Shown: one piece after another, positions 53,990 to 62,148 of the stretch | How positions within the stretch are numbered: position 1 is the stretch's first letter | How the letters are laid out: each line of letters opens with the position of its first letter | DNA from: Pseudodesulfovibrio cashew | GTDB taxonomy: Bacteria; Desulfobacterota; Desulfovibrionia; Desulfovibrionales; Desulfovibrionaceae | Reading direction: 5' to 3' | NCBI RefSeq assembly: GCF_009762795.1 | Contig: NZ_CP046400.1 | Span: 2,953,501-3,017,500 of the forward strand | Length of the DNA stretch: 64,000 bases | The notes under the pieces: generated by a model | What the model was told of the DNA's origin: nothing | The model's database searches: none | Seen by the model: only the letters and a program-made list of their open reading frames with translations | Program-made: the position numbers and the translations under genes

Positions 53990-55396
53990 ATGGGCCTTGA
54001 ACTCAGGCAACAACTCAAGCTTTCTCAGCAGCTGGTCATGACGCCCCAGTTGCAGCAGGCCATCAAACTGCTGCAGCTTTCCCGTCTTGAGCTTCTGGAA
54101 ACGGTGCAGCAGGAACTCATGGAGAATCCATTTCTCGATGAGACCGAGACCGAGACCGAGATTCGGGAGAAGGAAACCCTGACCGAATCCCAGGCCGAGG
54201 AAGAGCTTGTACGCACAGCCGACTGGGAAAATTACCTGGGCGAGTTCTCCAGTACCTCCAAGCAGGCCATGGCTCGTGACTCCGAGGTGCCGGAAGAGGG
54301 GCTTTCCTTTGAGGCTCGGCTGGCATCCAAGCCCTCACTTGAAGGGCATCTCAACTGGCAGATGCGGCTTTCCAATTTTACCGAACGGGAAGTGGCCATC
54401 GGTGAAACCGTTATCGGCAATGTGGACCACAACGGGTACCTCCAGGCCTCCAACGAAGAGATCATGTCCATGGTTTCGGCCACTGAGGAGGAGATCGATT
54501 CCGTGATCGAGCGGATCAAGCGTCTCGATCCCGTTGGTGTGGGCGCGCGTACTCCTCAGGAGTGTCTGCTCGTCCAGATGGAGGTACTCGGTTACGATGA
54601 CCCCATTCTCGAGTCGCTGGTCAGGGATCACCTTGAGGACCTGGAAAAGAACCGTTACAAGCCCCTGGCGCGAAAGTTCAAGATTTCCATGGAAGAACTC
54701 AAGGAATACCTTGATCTCCTCCAGACCTTGGATCCCATGCCGGGCACCAATTTTTCTTCCACCGAGCCGCATTACGTCAGCCCTGACGTCTTCGTCTACA
54801 AGTACGGCGACGAGTTCGTGATCATTCTCAACGAGGATGGTCTGCCTCGCTTGCAGATGAATTCTTTTTACATGGATTCCATGAAAGGCGCCAAAGACAA
54901 GGAAAAGGACTATTTTCAGGAAAAGATGCGTTCTGCCGCATGGTTGATGAAAAGTCTGTACCAACGCCAAAGAACCTTGTATAAAGTAGTTGAGAGTATT
55001 GTCCGTTTTCAACGGGAGTTCTTTGAAGAGGGCGTAACCAAGCTCAGACCATTGATACTTAAGGAGGTTGCCGAAGATATCGAGATGCACGAGTCCACGG
55101 TGAGCCGCATTACCACAAGCAAGTATGTGTCCACGCCGCACGGTATTTTCGAGTTGAAGTTCTTCTTCAACAGTGCGCTGGATTTGAATGACGGTTCCCA
55201 GGTGGGTTCGGAAAGCGTCAAGGCGCTCATCAAGCAGATGATCGCCGAGGAAGATGCGAAGAAACCACTGAGCGATGAAAAAATCGGCGAGATACTGAAG
55301 GAGAAGCTGGATGTTAACATCGCCCGGCGCACCGTCGCCAAGTATCGTTCTGCAATGGGTATCGCCTCATCTTCAAAGCGCAAGCAATACTTCTGA
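53990..55396 (+). CDS. rpoN: RNA polymerase sigma-54 factor
   Basis: This 468-residue sigma-54 has a Gln-rich activator-interacting region I (LELRQQLKLSQQLVMTPQLQQ in part; residues 2-50), an acidic region II, a core-binding domain (about 110-290), a helix-turn-helix near ESTVSRITTSKYV and the RpoN box ARRTVAKYR near the C-terminus. Length is typical. It heads the rpoN-hpf-ptsN-rapZ cluster, linked here to mannose-type PTS EII genes. Confidence 0.97.
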   Translation: MGLELRQQLKLSQQLVMTPQLQQAIKLLQLSRLELLETVQQELMENPFLDETETETEIREKETLTESQAEEELVRTADWENYLGEFSSTSKQAMARDSEVPEEGLSFEARLASKPSLEGHLNWQMRLSNFTEREVAIGETVIGNVDHNGYLQASNEEIMSMVSATEEEIDSVIERIKRLDPVGVGARTPQECLLVQMEVLGYDDPILESLVRDHLEDLEKNRYKPLARKFKISMEELKEYLDLLQTLDPMPGTNFSSTEPHYVSPDVFVYKYGDEFVIILNEDGLPRLQMNSFYMDSMKGAKDKEKDYFQEKMRSAAWLMKSLYQRQRTLYKVVESIVRFQREFFEEGVTKLRPLILKEVAEDIEMHESTVSRITTSKYVSTPHGIFELKFFFNSALDLNDGSQVGSESVKALIKQMIAEEDAKKPLSDEKIGEILKEKLDVNIARRTVAKYRSAMGIASSSKRKQYF

Positions 55397-55427
55397 TCTT
55401 GTTGGACTTATAACCAGGAGGTAGAGT

Positions 55428-55967
55428 ATGAACATAAGCTTCACTTTCAAGAACTTCGACCCGTCTGATCATCTCAAGGGTTATGCGCAGAAGCGTTTTG
55501 AAAAGGTGGCCAAGTTCGTTTCCGACTCCGAGGCCGATCTTCAGGTGAACCTGCTGGTCGACAAGTTCCGCCATAAGGCAGATGTCATTCTCAACGCGGA
55601 CGCAATCCATATATCGGCATATGAAGACTCCGAAGACATGTATTCCACCATCGACATGGTGCTCGACAAGCTCGAGGCGCAACTGCGAAGGATGCGCGAA
55701 AAGATGAAGGATCGCCCCCGGCAGGCGCGGGGCAACAAGGTGATGATGAACTTCCTCTCTTTCGAGGAGACAGCCGGCGTTTCCGGCCCGACCATTGTGG
55801 GCACCGACTCTTACGAGGCCAAGCCCATGTCCGTGGACGAGGCGGCGGAACAGCTCAATTCACTCGATAATGAATTCCTCGTTTTCCTCAATGCGGAGAC
55901 CGAGGGTGTCAACGTAATCTATAAGCGGAAGAACGGCGACTACGGCCTGATCGATCCTGGACACTAA
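55428..55967 (+). CDS. hpf: Ribosome hibernation promoting factor, long form
   Basis: This is a 179-residue protein. The N-terminal ribosome-binding domain (1-105) starts MNISFTFKNFDPSDHLKGYA and contains DMYSTIDMVLDKLEAQLRR, and the C-terminal domain (about 120-178) with KPMSVDEAAEQLNSLDNEF and VIYKRKNGDYGLIDPG mediates 100S dimer formation. It binds 30S subunits in stationary phase. AGGAGG precedes the ATG, and ptsN starts 2 bases after its stop. Confidence 0.95.
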   Translation: MNISFTFKNFDPSDHLKGYAQKRFEKVAKFVSDSEADLQVNLLVDKFRHKADVILNADAIHISAYEDSEDMYSTIDMVLDKLEAQLRRMREKMKDRPRQARGNKVMMNFLSFEETAGVSGPTIVGTDSYEAKPMSVDEAAEQLNSLDNEFLVFLNAETEGVNVIYKRKNGDYGLIDPGH

Positions 55968-55969
55968 TT

Positions 55970-56419
55970 ATGAAACTCGGTGACTACCTGGTGAAGGATC
56001 TCATCCTTCCCAACCTCACCTCCGATTCCAAGTCGGGGGTACTGATGGAACTCATAGCCCCTGTGGGCAAAACCGAACCCGAAGTGGACACGGACCATGC
56101 GGTCCGTGTCCTTCTTGATCGGGAGCGGCTCGGTACGACCGGCATCGGCGACGGCATCGCCATCCCCCACGGCAAATTGGAAAACCTCGAGAAGGTCATC
56201 GTGGTGGCGGGCCGGAGTCCCGAGGGCGTCGACTTCGAGGCCCTGGACCACAGGCCGTGTTTCATCTTCTTTCTTGTTTTGGCCCCGGAACAGATGGCCG
56301 GGCTTCATCTGCGCATTCTGGCGCAGATTTCCCGTGTGCTCAAAGATGAGGCCTTCCGCAAGCGTTTTCTGGAAGCCGAAGGGCGGGACGAGTTGTGGAA
56401 CCTGCTTCAGGACGTTTAA
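55970..56419 (+). CDS. ptsN: PTS EIIA (PtsN/fructose family) regulatory protein
   Basis: This is a 149-residue EIIA domain of the nitrogen/fructose type. The phosphorylatable His is His67 in GIGDGIAIPHGK. Such proteins regulate rather than transport, for example linking PTS phosphorylation to potassium or nitrogen status. It lies between hpf and rapZ, as in enterobacteria. Its C-terminus is LWNLLQDV. Confidence 0.93.
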   Translation: MKLGDYLVKDLILPNLTSDSKSGVLMELIAPVGKTEPEVDTDHAVRVLLDRERLGTTGIGDGIAIPHGKLENLEKVIVVAGRSPEGVDFEALDHRPCFIFFLVLAPEQMAGLHLRILAQISRVLKDEAFRKRFLEAEGRDELWNLLQDV

Positions 56420-56440
56420 TCCGATGAAGGAAGCGATCTG

Positions 56441-57322
56441 TTGAGTTCTGCACGCAATTTCCCCGTTGTTGTGGTTACCGGTCTTTCCGGTTCCGGAAAA
56501 AGTACCGCCCTCAAGGTCTTTGAGGATCTCGGTTTCTTTTGCATCGACGGCTTGCCGGCTGGTATGGCCGCCAAAATTGCTGAGCTTATTTTCAATCAGG
56601 ATTCCAAATATCGTGGGCTCGTCCTGGGCATGGACATGCGCCAGATGGAATTCACCGATTGCTGGAACGCGGCTCTTGAGCAACTGGCCGAGATTGGCGT
56701 CAGCCCCCAGGTAATCTTCCTCGAAACCAAGCAGACTGAATTGGTGCGCCGTTACGCAACCACGCGTCGACTGCATCCGCTGGAAAGTCAGTCCCTTGGC
56801 CTTGAGCAGGCCTTGGAAAAGGAACGGGGACTCCTGGAGCCCATCCGCAGAAATGCGGACTTGGTGTTGGATACAACCCAATACTCCGTGCACGACCTGC
56901 GCCGGGTAATTCAGGAAAAGTGGACGGCCATCAAGGAGCTCGGGAAGGGGATGCGCGTGCACATCATCACCTTCGGGTTCAAATATGGTGTCCCCACCGA
57001 GGCGGACTTTGTTTTCGATCTGCGTTTCCTGCCCAATCCCTATTTCGAAAAAGAACTGCGTCCACTCTCAGGTCAGGACAAGGCCATTCAGGATTATGTC
57101 CTGGGCAGTGATGTCGGCGCGGGATTCAACAAGAAATTTCTGGAATTTATTTTATACATGTTGCCCCTGTATGCGGACGAGGGGCGGTATCGCATCACCC
57201 TGGCCCTCGGTTGCACGGGCGGCAGGCACCGCTCGGTCTCGGTCGCCGAATCGGTGCTGGCGACCCTCCGGGAAAAAGGGTATGCAGTCACCATTGAACA
57301 CAGACACATGGAATTGGGATGA
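56441..57322 (+). CDS. rapZ: RNase adapter protein RapZ (nucleotide-binding)
   Basis: This is a 293-residue protein with Walker A GLSGSGKST at 14-22, the mid-region DMRQMEF and the C-terminal half with FKYGVP, DLRFLPNPYF, GCTGGRHRSV and VAESV, as in E. coli RapZ/YvcJ. It starts with TTG at 56441 after GAAGGAAG. In E. coli it senses glucosamine 6-phosphate and adapts RNase E; the role in this group is inferred. Its stop overlaps the EIIA start (ATGA). Confidence 0.93.
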   Translation: MSSARNFPVVVVTGLSGSGKSTALKVFEDLGFFCIDGLPAGMAAKIAELIFNQDSKYRGLVLGMDMRQMEFTDCWNAALEQLAEIGVSPQVIFLETKQTELVRRYATTRRLHPLESQSLGLEQALEKERGLLEPIRRNADLVLDTTQYSVHDLRRVIQEKWTAIKELGKGMRVHIITFGFKYGVPTEADFVFDLRFLPNPYFEKELRPLSGQDKAIQDYVLGSDVGAGFNKKFLEFILYMLPLYADEGRYRITLALGCTGGRHRSVSVAESVLATLREKGYAVTIEHRHMELG

Positions 57323-57765
57323 GTATGCCCGACAAGGACCGGAAGAAAAACAAGCCGCAGGTCGGCGTGGTGGTGGTTACCCACGGCAATTTCGGTCAGG
57401 CTTTGCTCCTGGCCGCCGAGATGGTGCTCGGCCCTCAGGATGATTGCCTGGCCATAGGGGTTGATGTGGAACTCGGCGTGGACGAAACCATGGAAGCCAT
57501 CCAGAAGGCCATCCGGTCCGTGGAAAAGGGAAGGGGAGTGATGGTTTTGACCGATCTCTTCGGAGGCTCTCCAACGACCATGTCGCTTTCCCTGATGGAC
57601 GATGAGAACCTTGAAGTGATCACCGGCGTCAACCTGCCCATGCTCGTGGCGACCTTGCAAGCCCGCGCCATGAACCTGGACGCACTGGCGGAAAACGCCA
57701 AATCCGCAGGTGTGCAGGGCATCAAGGTTGCGGGTGCCATGTTGCGGAAAAAAACCAGAAAATAG
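57319..57765 (+). CDS. PTS mannose-family EIIA component
   Basis: This is a 148-residue EIIA-Man domain. The phospho-His is His22 in VVTHGNFGQALLLAAEMVLG. It has TDLFGGSPTTMSL and the domain-typical NLPML. The first 14 residues are a basic extension (DKDRKKNK). It overlaps rapZ by 4 bases and precedes EIIB by 7 bases. No EI or HPr gene is in this window. Confidence 0.93.
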   Translation: MSMPDKDRKKNKPQVGVVVVTHGNFGQALLLAAEMVLGPQDDCLAIGVDVELGVDETMEAIQKAIRSVEKGRGVMVLTDLFGGSPTTMSLSLMDDENLEVITGVNLPMLVATLQARAMNLDALAENAKSAGVQGIKVAGAMLRKKTRK

Positions 57766-57772
57766 CAGACCC

Positions 57773-58237
57773 ATGACACTCGTGCGTATAGACAACCGGC
57801 TCATCCATGGCCAGATCATCGAGACTTGGTTGCCGTATACAGGGGCTGAGACAGTGATCGTCGCCAACGACGAGCTCTCCGTTGACGCGTTGCAACAGGA
57901 AATCATGTCCTTGGCTATTCCGCAGAGCGTCACCAGCCGATTTGTCTCGATTGAGAACCTGGCCGGTGAGATGCAGGCCATTTTTTCGGGCAAGGAGTCT
58001 GCATCGGTTCTGGTTCTTTTTTCTAGCTGTCCGGATGCCAAGCGAGCCTACGACAGCGGATTTGATTTCCAGTCGCTCAACATAGGCAATGTTCACTACA
58101 GCCCCGGAAAGAAACAGATTTCGCCAAGTGTGGCCCTGTCCGACGATGATGAAAGCTGCCTCAAGCAGTTGTCCAGAAAGGGCGTTTCACTTGATTTTCG
58201 CTGTGTGCCCAATGATCCGATTCAGGTGAGGTTCTGA
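57773..58237 (+). CDS. PTS mannose-family EIIB component
   Basis: This is a 154-residue EIIB of the mannose/sorbose family. The N-terminal MTLVRIDNRLIHGQIIETW holds phospho-His12. The middle has DELSVDALQQEIM and the late region matches the domain, so it is complete. The ATG at 57773 gives the family-typical start. Its TGA overlaps the ATG of the EIIC frame (TGATG), so EIIB and EIIC are translationally coupled. Confidence 0.93.
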   Translation: MTLVRIDNRLIHGQIIETWLPYTGAETVIVANDELSVDALQQEIMSLAIPQSVTSRFVSIENLAGEMQAIFSGKESASVLVLFSSCPDAKRAYDSGFDFQSLNIGNVHYSPGKKQISPSVALSDDDESCLKQLSRKGVSLDFRCVPNDPIQVRF

Positions 58238-58934
58238 TGACACTTGCCAATCCCAATGTCTGGTTCGGGCTGGTCGCTTTTTTTTTGCCCTCTTTTCCCT
58301 GTTCCGCTATTCGCTGAGCATAGGTCTTCTTGAACGCCCGCTTGTGATTGGCCTGTTGTGGGGGCTATTCACCGGCGATATGACGACAAGCCTGTATATA
58401 GCAATTTTCTTTGAGCTTTTTTGGCTCGATCTTATCCCGGTCGGAACATATATCCCACCACATCTGACTGCGGCGACTCTGGCGGCGCTCTCCCTCACCA
58501 CCTATTTCGGGCTTGAACATCCGGCACGCATCATGGGCATTCTGTTCGCTTGCATGCCGCTTGCGTGGCTCGGGGCCAAGGCCGAGGGATTGTTGCGTGA
58601 TCAGGAGAGGGGAGGGTACAATCGTCTGCTGAATTGGTCTCGAGATCCAGCTAGTCCGGTTGTTCCTACCCAGCTGATACTCAAGGCGTTGCTTCGAACC
58701 TTTGCTGTATCCTGGTTCTTATTCCTGGCGTCCACCCTTGTTCTGAAATTCACATTTGAGACCCTTTTTTCCCTGTACCCCACATTCCTGACCTCGGTTG
58801 GTATCACATGGCCCCACCTATGGGTAGCCGCCATGCTTGGAGGCTTGATGTCCCTGCGATTGCGCCGGGCCTACGGAGTCCTGATGGGGGGGGTTACGCT
58901 CATCGCTATTTTCATGTTTTTTGGTCGTTTTTAG
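58237..58934 (+). CDS. PTS mannose-family EIIC component, reading frame broken at a T9 tract
   Basis: This is a membrane permease of the EIIC-Man/sorbose type. The ATG at 58237 overlaps the EIIB stop and reads MTLANPNVWFGLVAFF, the expected N-terminus, but this frame stops after 26 codons. The rest (SLFRYSLSIGLLERPLVIG, LWGLFTGDMTTSLYIAIFFE in part) continues in the -1 frame to 58934. The switch falls in nine consecutive T at 58278-58286; a tenth T would give one intact protein of about 232 residues. A GTG at 58344 could start only a truncated protein lacking helix 1. Causes: assembly homopolymer error, phase variation or slippage. Confidence 0.85.
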
Positions 58935-59030
58935 CTTGGCAGACGATTCAGATTGTGATATTTGGCACATTCTACTTTCGAGTGTGATTTTCCTGATTGA
59001 CAGGAGTAATTTAATTAGGAGGACTTTGAT

Positions 59031-59951
59031 ATGGCTATTCTGGTAGTAGGACACAAAAACCCCGATACCGACACCGTCGCTTCCGCGCTTGCCGCTGCTG
59101 ATCTGTACACCAAACGTGGTATGGCAGCCGAGGCTATCACCCAGGGCGAAATTGCTCCCGAGACTGCTTTCGTGCTCGAGAAGTTCGGCTTTGCCGCTCC
59201 CGCAATCGTCACCGATGCCACCGACAAGCAGATCATTCTTGTCGACCACACCGACATTTCCCAGACCATCGACAACCTGGACAAGGGCGAGCTCGTCGCC
59301 GTCGTCGACCACCACAAGCTGGGCGACGTGACCACCTCCGGCCCCCTGGAAATGTGGGTCTGGCCCGTGGGCTGCACCGGCACCGTCCTGAAGTCCATGT
59401 ACGATTTCTACAACGTTGAGATCCCGGCCAACATCGCCGGCATCCTGCTCTGTGCCATCCTGAGCGACACCGTCATGTTCAAGTCCGTCACCTGCACCCC
59501 CGCCGACAAGGACGCTGTTGAAGCCCTGGCAAAGATCGCCGGTGTTGACGATGTCATGGCTCTGGGCATGGAGATGTTCAAGGTCAAGTCCGCTGTCGAC
59601 GGTGCCTCCGCCAGCGAGCTGGTTTTCCGCGATTACAAGGACTTCGACATGTCCGGCAACAAGGTTGGCATCGGCCAGCTGGAAGTCGTGGACCTGTCCA
59701 TGCTGGACGCCCACAAGGATGCCCTGCAGGCTGAAATCGAAAAGGTCAAGGCTGACGGCCGTCACTCCGTCTTCCTGCTGCTGACCGACATCATGAAGGA
59801 AGGATCCGAAATGCTGATCGCCTCTGACGATCCGTCCGTGGTCGAGAAGGCCTTCGGCGTTGCGACCGATGGCGCTCCGGTCTACCTGGACGGCGTCATG
59901 AGCCGCAAGAAGCAGGTTGCCCCCAACTTCATCAAGGCCTTCGAAGGCTAA
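59031..59951 (+). CDS. ppaC: Manganese-dependent inorganic pyrophosphatase (family II)
   Basis: This 306-residue DHH-family enzyme hydrolyses pyrophosphate to phosphate. Metal-site motifs: VGHKNPDTDTVASA (His8, Asp12, Asp14), LVDHTD, VVDHHKLGD and the C-terminal SRKKQVAP substrate-binding stretch. It has no CBS domains. In sulfate reducers it pulls sulfate activation (APS formation) forward. Codon use is strongly biased to C-ending codons, suggesting high expression. AGGAGG precedes the ATG and a strong terminator follows. Confidence 0.96.
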   Translation: MAILVVGHKNPDTDTVASALAAADLYTKRGMAAEAITQGEIAPETAFVLEKFGFAAPAIVTDATDKQIILVDHTDISQTIDNLDKGELVAVVDHHKLGDVTTSGPLEMWVWPVGCTGTVLKSMYDFYNVEIPANIAGILLCAILSDTVMFKSVTCTPADKDAVEALAKIAGVDDVMALGMEMFKVKSAVDGASASELVFRDYKDFDMSGNKVGIGQLEVVDLSMLDAHKDALQAEIEKVKADGRHSVFLLLTDIMKEGSEMLIASDDPSVVEKAFGVATDGAPVYLDGVMSRKKQVAPNFIKAFEG

Positions 59952-60326
59952 GTCAGTCACTGACATACCAAGCGCAAAGTCAGCCCGGTACGGATTGTCC
60001 GTACCGGGCTTTTTATTGTTCAATAAAGTTGATTTTGCCTTCTCCTTATCAGGACAAGTCGTCGCTTAGTGTTTTCCATTATTCAATTATTTCTGGTTAA
60101 TGGAAGGCGCAGCATATCTACATCCAGTGGTGTTAAGTCGACGTGTAAGAGGTAACCGGTATAAATAGTTGATTTCGTAATGTACTGAATTGATAAAACC
60201 GTATAGGGTCATTGTTGAGTAACAAGTGTATATGCCAGGACTTTATTAAAACCAGAATGTAAGGTTTTTATTTGTTGGACTCCAATCCAACTCGTTGTTT
60301 GCGGACATGGTGTCGGGAATCAAGAA
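59952..60326. other. AT-rich intergenic region after ppaC
   Basis: Apart from the ppaC terminator this 375-base gap has no supported gene. It includes an inverted repeat GTTGGA-CTCCAA-TCCAAC at about 60275-60292 and several TATA-like hexamers, none with a convincing -35 partner. It must contain the promoter for the solute-binding protein gene. Confidence 0.4.
59982..60017 (+). terminator. Intrinsic terminator after ppaC
   Basis: AGCCCGGTACGGA and TCCGTACCGGGCT form a 13-bp perfect stem around TTG, followed by TTTTATT. Confidence 0.95.
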
Positions 60327-61100
60327 GTGCTTTTTAAGAACTCTTTTTCACATATGGTATGGCTCGCCATAGCGGCCTTGACGACAATTTTCCTCGTAGC
60401 GGGAGTGGCAACCGGGGAAGACGAGGTCTTGCGTTGCGGCTTGGCAACCGGGTATCCGCCATACCAATTCAAGGATGAAAAAGGCAATCCTGCGGGCATT
60501 GACGTGGAGGTAGCAAAACTCCTGGCCAAACAAATGGGAGTACGGATTCAATTCGTCCAGGACTCCTGGGACAATGTGGTCACATCTCTACGCCTGGGGA
60601 GGTTGGACTGCATCTGCGGCATGGAAATCAATCCGAAACGAAGGATTATGTTTGAGTTCACTCCCCCATATTATTCTAGGCGCGTCGTTGTGCTTGTCTT
60701 GGCTAGGACCAAATCCGTTAACTCCTTGGAAGACCTGAAATGGAGTGTCGTGGCTGGAGACCGCCATTCCTACATTGAACGCCTTCTCGAAAAGCGAGGA
60801 CTCAAGAACAAGATCCGCATCCATCAGACAAAGAGCAAGGATGTATCCATGCAACTCCTGGAAGAGGGAAACGTGCTTGCAATGATAGCCCCCAAGGCCG
60901 TGGCCCACTATCTTGCCAAAAAACACGACGTCCATATCAAGGTTATCGAAGATTCCGACCCGGGGTCGCCCGTGGCTGTGGCGGTGGAGAAGGGCAATAC
61001 CAAACTTATGATCCGATTGCAGGATGCCCTCGTCAAATTGGAAGAAAATGGCAGGTTGGATGCTGTCTTCAGTAAGTGGAATGTTTCCCAGTCGCGATAA
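60327..61100 (+). CDS. Extracellular solute-binding protein, family 3 (amino-acid type)
   Basis: This is a 257-residue periplasmic binding protein. The signal peptide covers about 1-29 with a hydrophobic core near WLAIAALTTIFLVAGVA. The mature part has GYPPYQFKDEKGNPAGIDVEV (in part), the family-3 signature, LDCICGMEINPKRR and AVEKGNTKLMIRLQDAL. There is no adjacent permease or ATPase, so it may act as an orphan binding protein or with a sensor. GTG at 60327 is used here; ATG at 60354 is an alternative. Confidence 0.88.
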   Translation: MLFKNSFSHMVWLAIAALTTIFLVAGVATGEDEVLRCGLATGYPPYQFKDEKGNPAGIDVEVAKLLAKQMGVRIQFVQDSWDNVVTSLRLGRLDCICGMEINPKRRIMFEFTPPYYSRRVVVLVLARTKSVNSLEDLKWSVVAGDRHSYIERLLEKRGLKNKIRIHQTKSKDVSMQLLEEGNVLAMIAPKAVAHYLAKKHDVHIKVIEDSDPGSPVAVAVEKGNTKLMIRLQDALVKLEENGRLDAVFSKWNVSQSR

Positions 61101-61150
61101 GTAGTCCCCAGCCAATGTCCATTGCAGCATCCCTCGTGTCGGCAAAAATG

Positions 61151-61182
61151 AAACGCGGACCGGACAAGTGTCCGATCCGCGT
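61151..61182. terminator. Bidirectional hairpin between the solute-binding protein gene and dapA
   Basis: AACGCGGA, CGGACA and their complements TGTCCG, TCCGCGTT pair with one mismatch around AG. Short T-runs lie on both sides; it can serve both convergent genes. Confidence 0.8.
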
Positions 61183-61211
61183 TATTTCATTCTGGCTGAA
61201 TGCCCGACGCC

Positions 61212-62093
61212 TTAGAGGATGCCCGCTTCCTTGAGCACAGCCTCCAGCTTGGGCTTGTTTTCCTCCTGGAGCGGAACGATCGGCAGGCGGAAAGAAGCCT
61301 CGGGGAACAGGCCCATCATGTTCAGTGAAGTTTTCACCGGAATGGGATTGGTTTCCATGAACATGGCGCGATTGACCGGTGCCATCTTCAGGCTGAGGTC
61401 AAGGGCCTTGTCGTGATCCTTTTCAAAGAAGGCCTTGCACATGCCGGACATCTCTGCAGGCATGATGTTGGAAATAACCGAAATAACGCCTCGACCACCC
61501 ACGGCCAACAGGGGGAGGGCGGTGAAATCGTCGCCGGACAGGAGGTTGAAGTCCTTGCCGCACAATTCTATAACGCGCGCGCCCTGATTCAGGTTACCCG
61601 TGGCTTCCTTGATCGCGATCGCTTCGGGGACGGCGTCCACGATCATTTTCAGGTGTTCCGGCAGCAGATTCAGTCCGGTGCGCCCGGGAACGTTGTAAAT
61701 GACGAACGGCATGGAGACTTCTGCCGCAATGGCCTTGAAGTGCTCGACAAGACCGCCAGGGGTCGGCTTGTTGTAGTATGGTGTGATCTGCAAAGCACCG
61801 TCGGCGCCGGCTTCCTTGGCCAGCTTTGTCAGCACGATGGCTTCCTTGGTGGAGTTGGAGCCTGCACCCGCTATGACCGGTACGCGTCCTTTGGCCTGCT
61901 CCACGCAAATCCTGATGATCCGGCCCTGTTCCTCGTGGGTCATTGTAGCCGCTTCGCCGGTGGTCCCGCACGGAACCAGTCCGTCAATGCCTTGCTCGAT
62001 TTGCCACTCAATAAAATTGCGATAGCTTTCTTCGTCGATTTCACCATTTCTGAATGGTGTCGAGAGTGCGGTGAATGCACCTCTGAGTTCCAT
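61212..62093 (-). CDS. dapA: 4-hydroxy-tetrahydrodipicolinate synthase
   Basis: This 293-residue TIM-barrel enzyme condenses pyruvate and aspartate semialdehyde in lysine/diaminopimelate synthesis. The Schiff-base lysine is Lys162 (AIAIKEATGNL), with Tyr133 (VIYNVPGRTG), Thr44-Thr45 in GTTGEA and Tyr107. Length and motifs are complete. AGGAGGGGAGG precedes the ATG. It is 55 bases downstream of the UshA-like gene and likely belongs to the HU-ushA-like-dapA transcription unit. Confidence 0.96.
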   Translation of the reverse strand: MELRGAFTALSTPFRNGEIDEESYRNFIEWQIEQGIDGLVPCGTTGEAATMTHEEQGRIIRICVEQAKGRVPVIAGAGSNSTKEAIVLTKLAKEAGADGALQITPYYNKPTPGGLVEHFKAIAAEVSMPFVIYNVPGRTGLNLLPEHLKMIVDAVPEAIAIKEATGNLNQGARVIELCGKDFNLLSGDDFTALPLLAVGGRGVISVISNIMPAEMSGMCKAFFEKDHDKALDLSLKMAPVNRAMFMETNPIPVKTSLNMMGLFPEASFRLPIVPLQEENKPKLEAVLKEAGIL

Positions 62094-62148
62094 GATCCTC
62101 CCCTCCTGGGTAGATAAATTTTATGCTCGATGCGCCCCGCAGGGCTGC

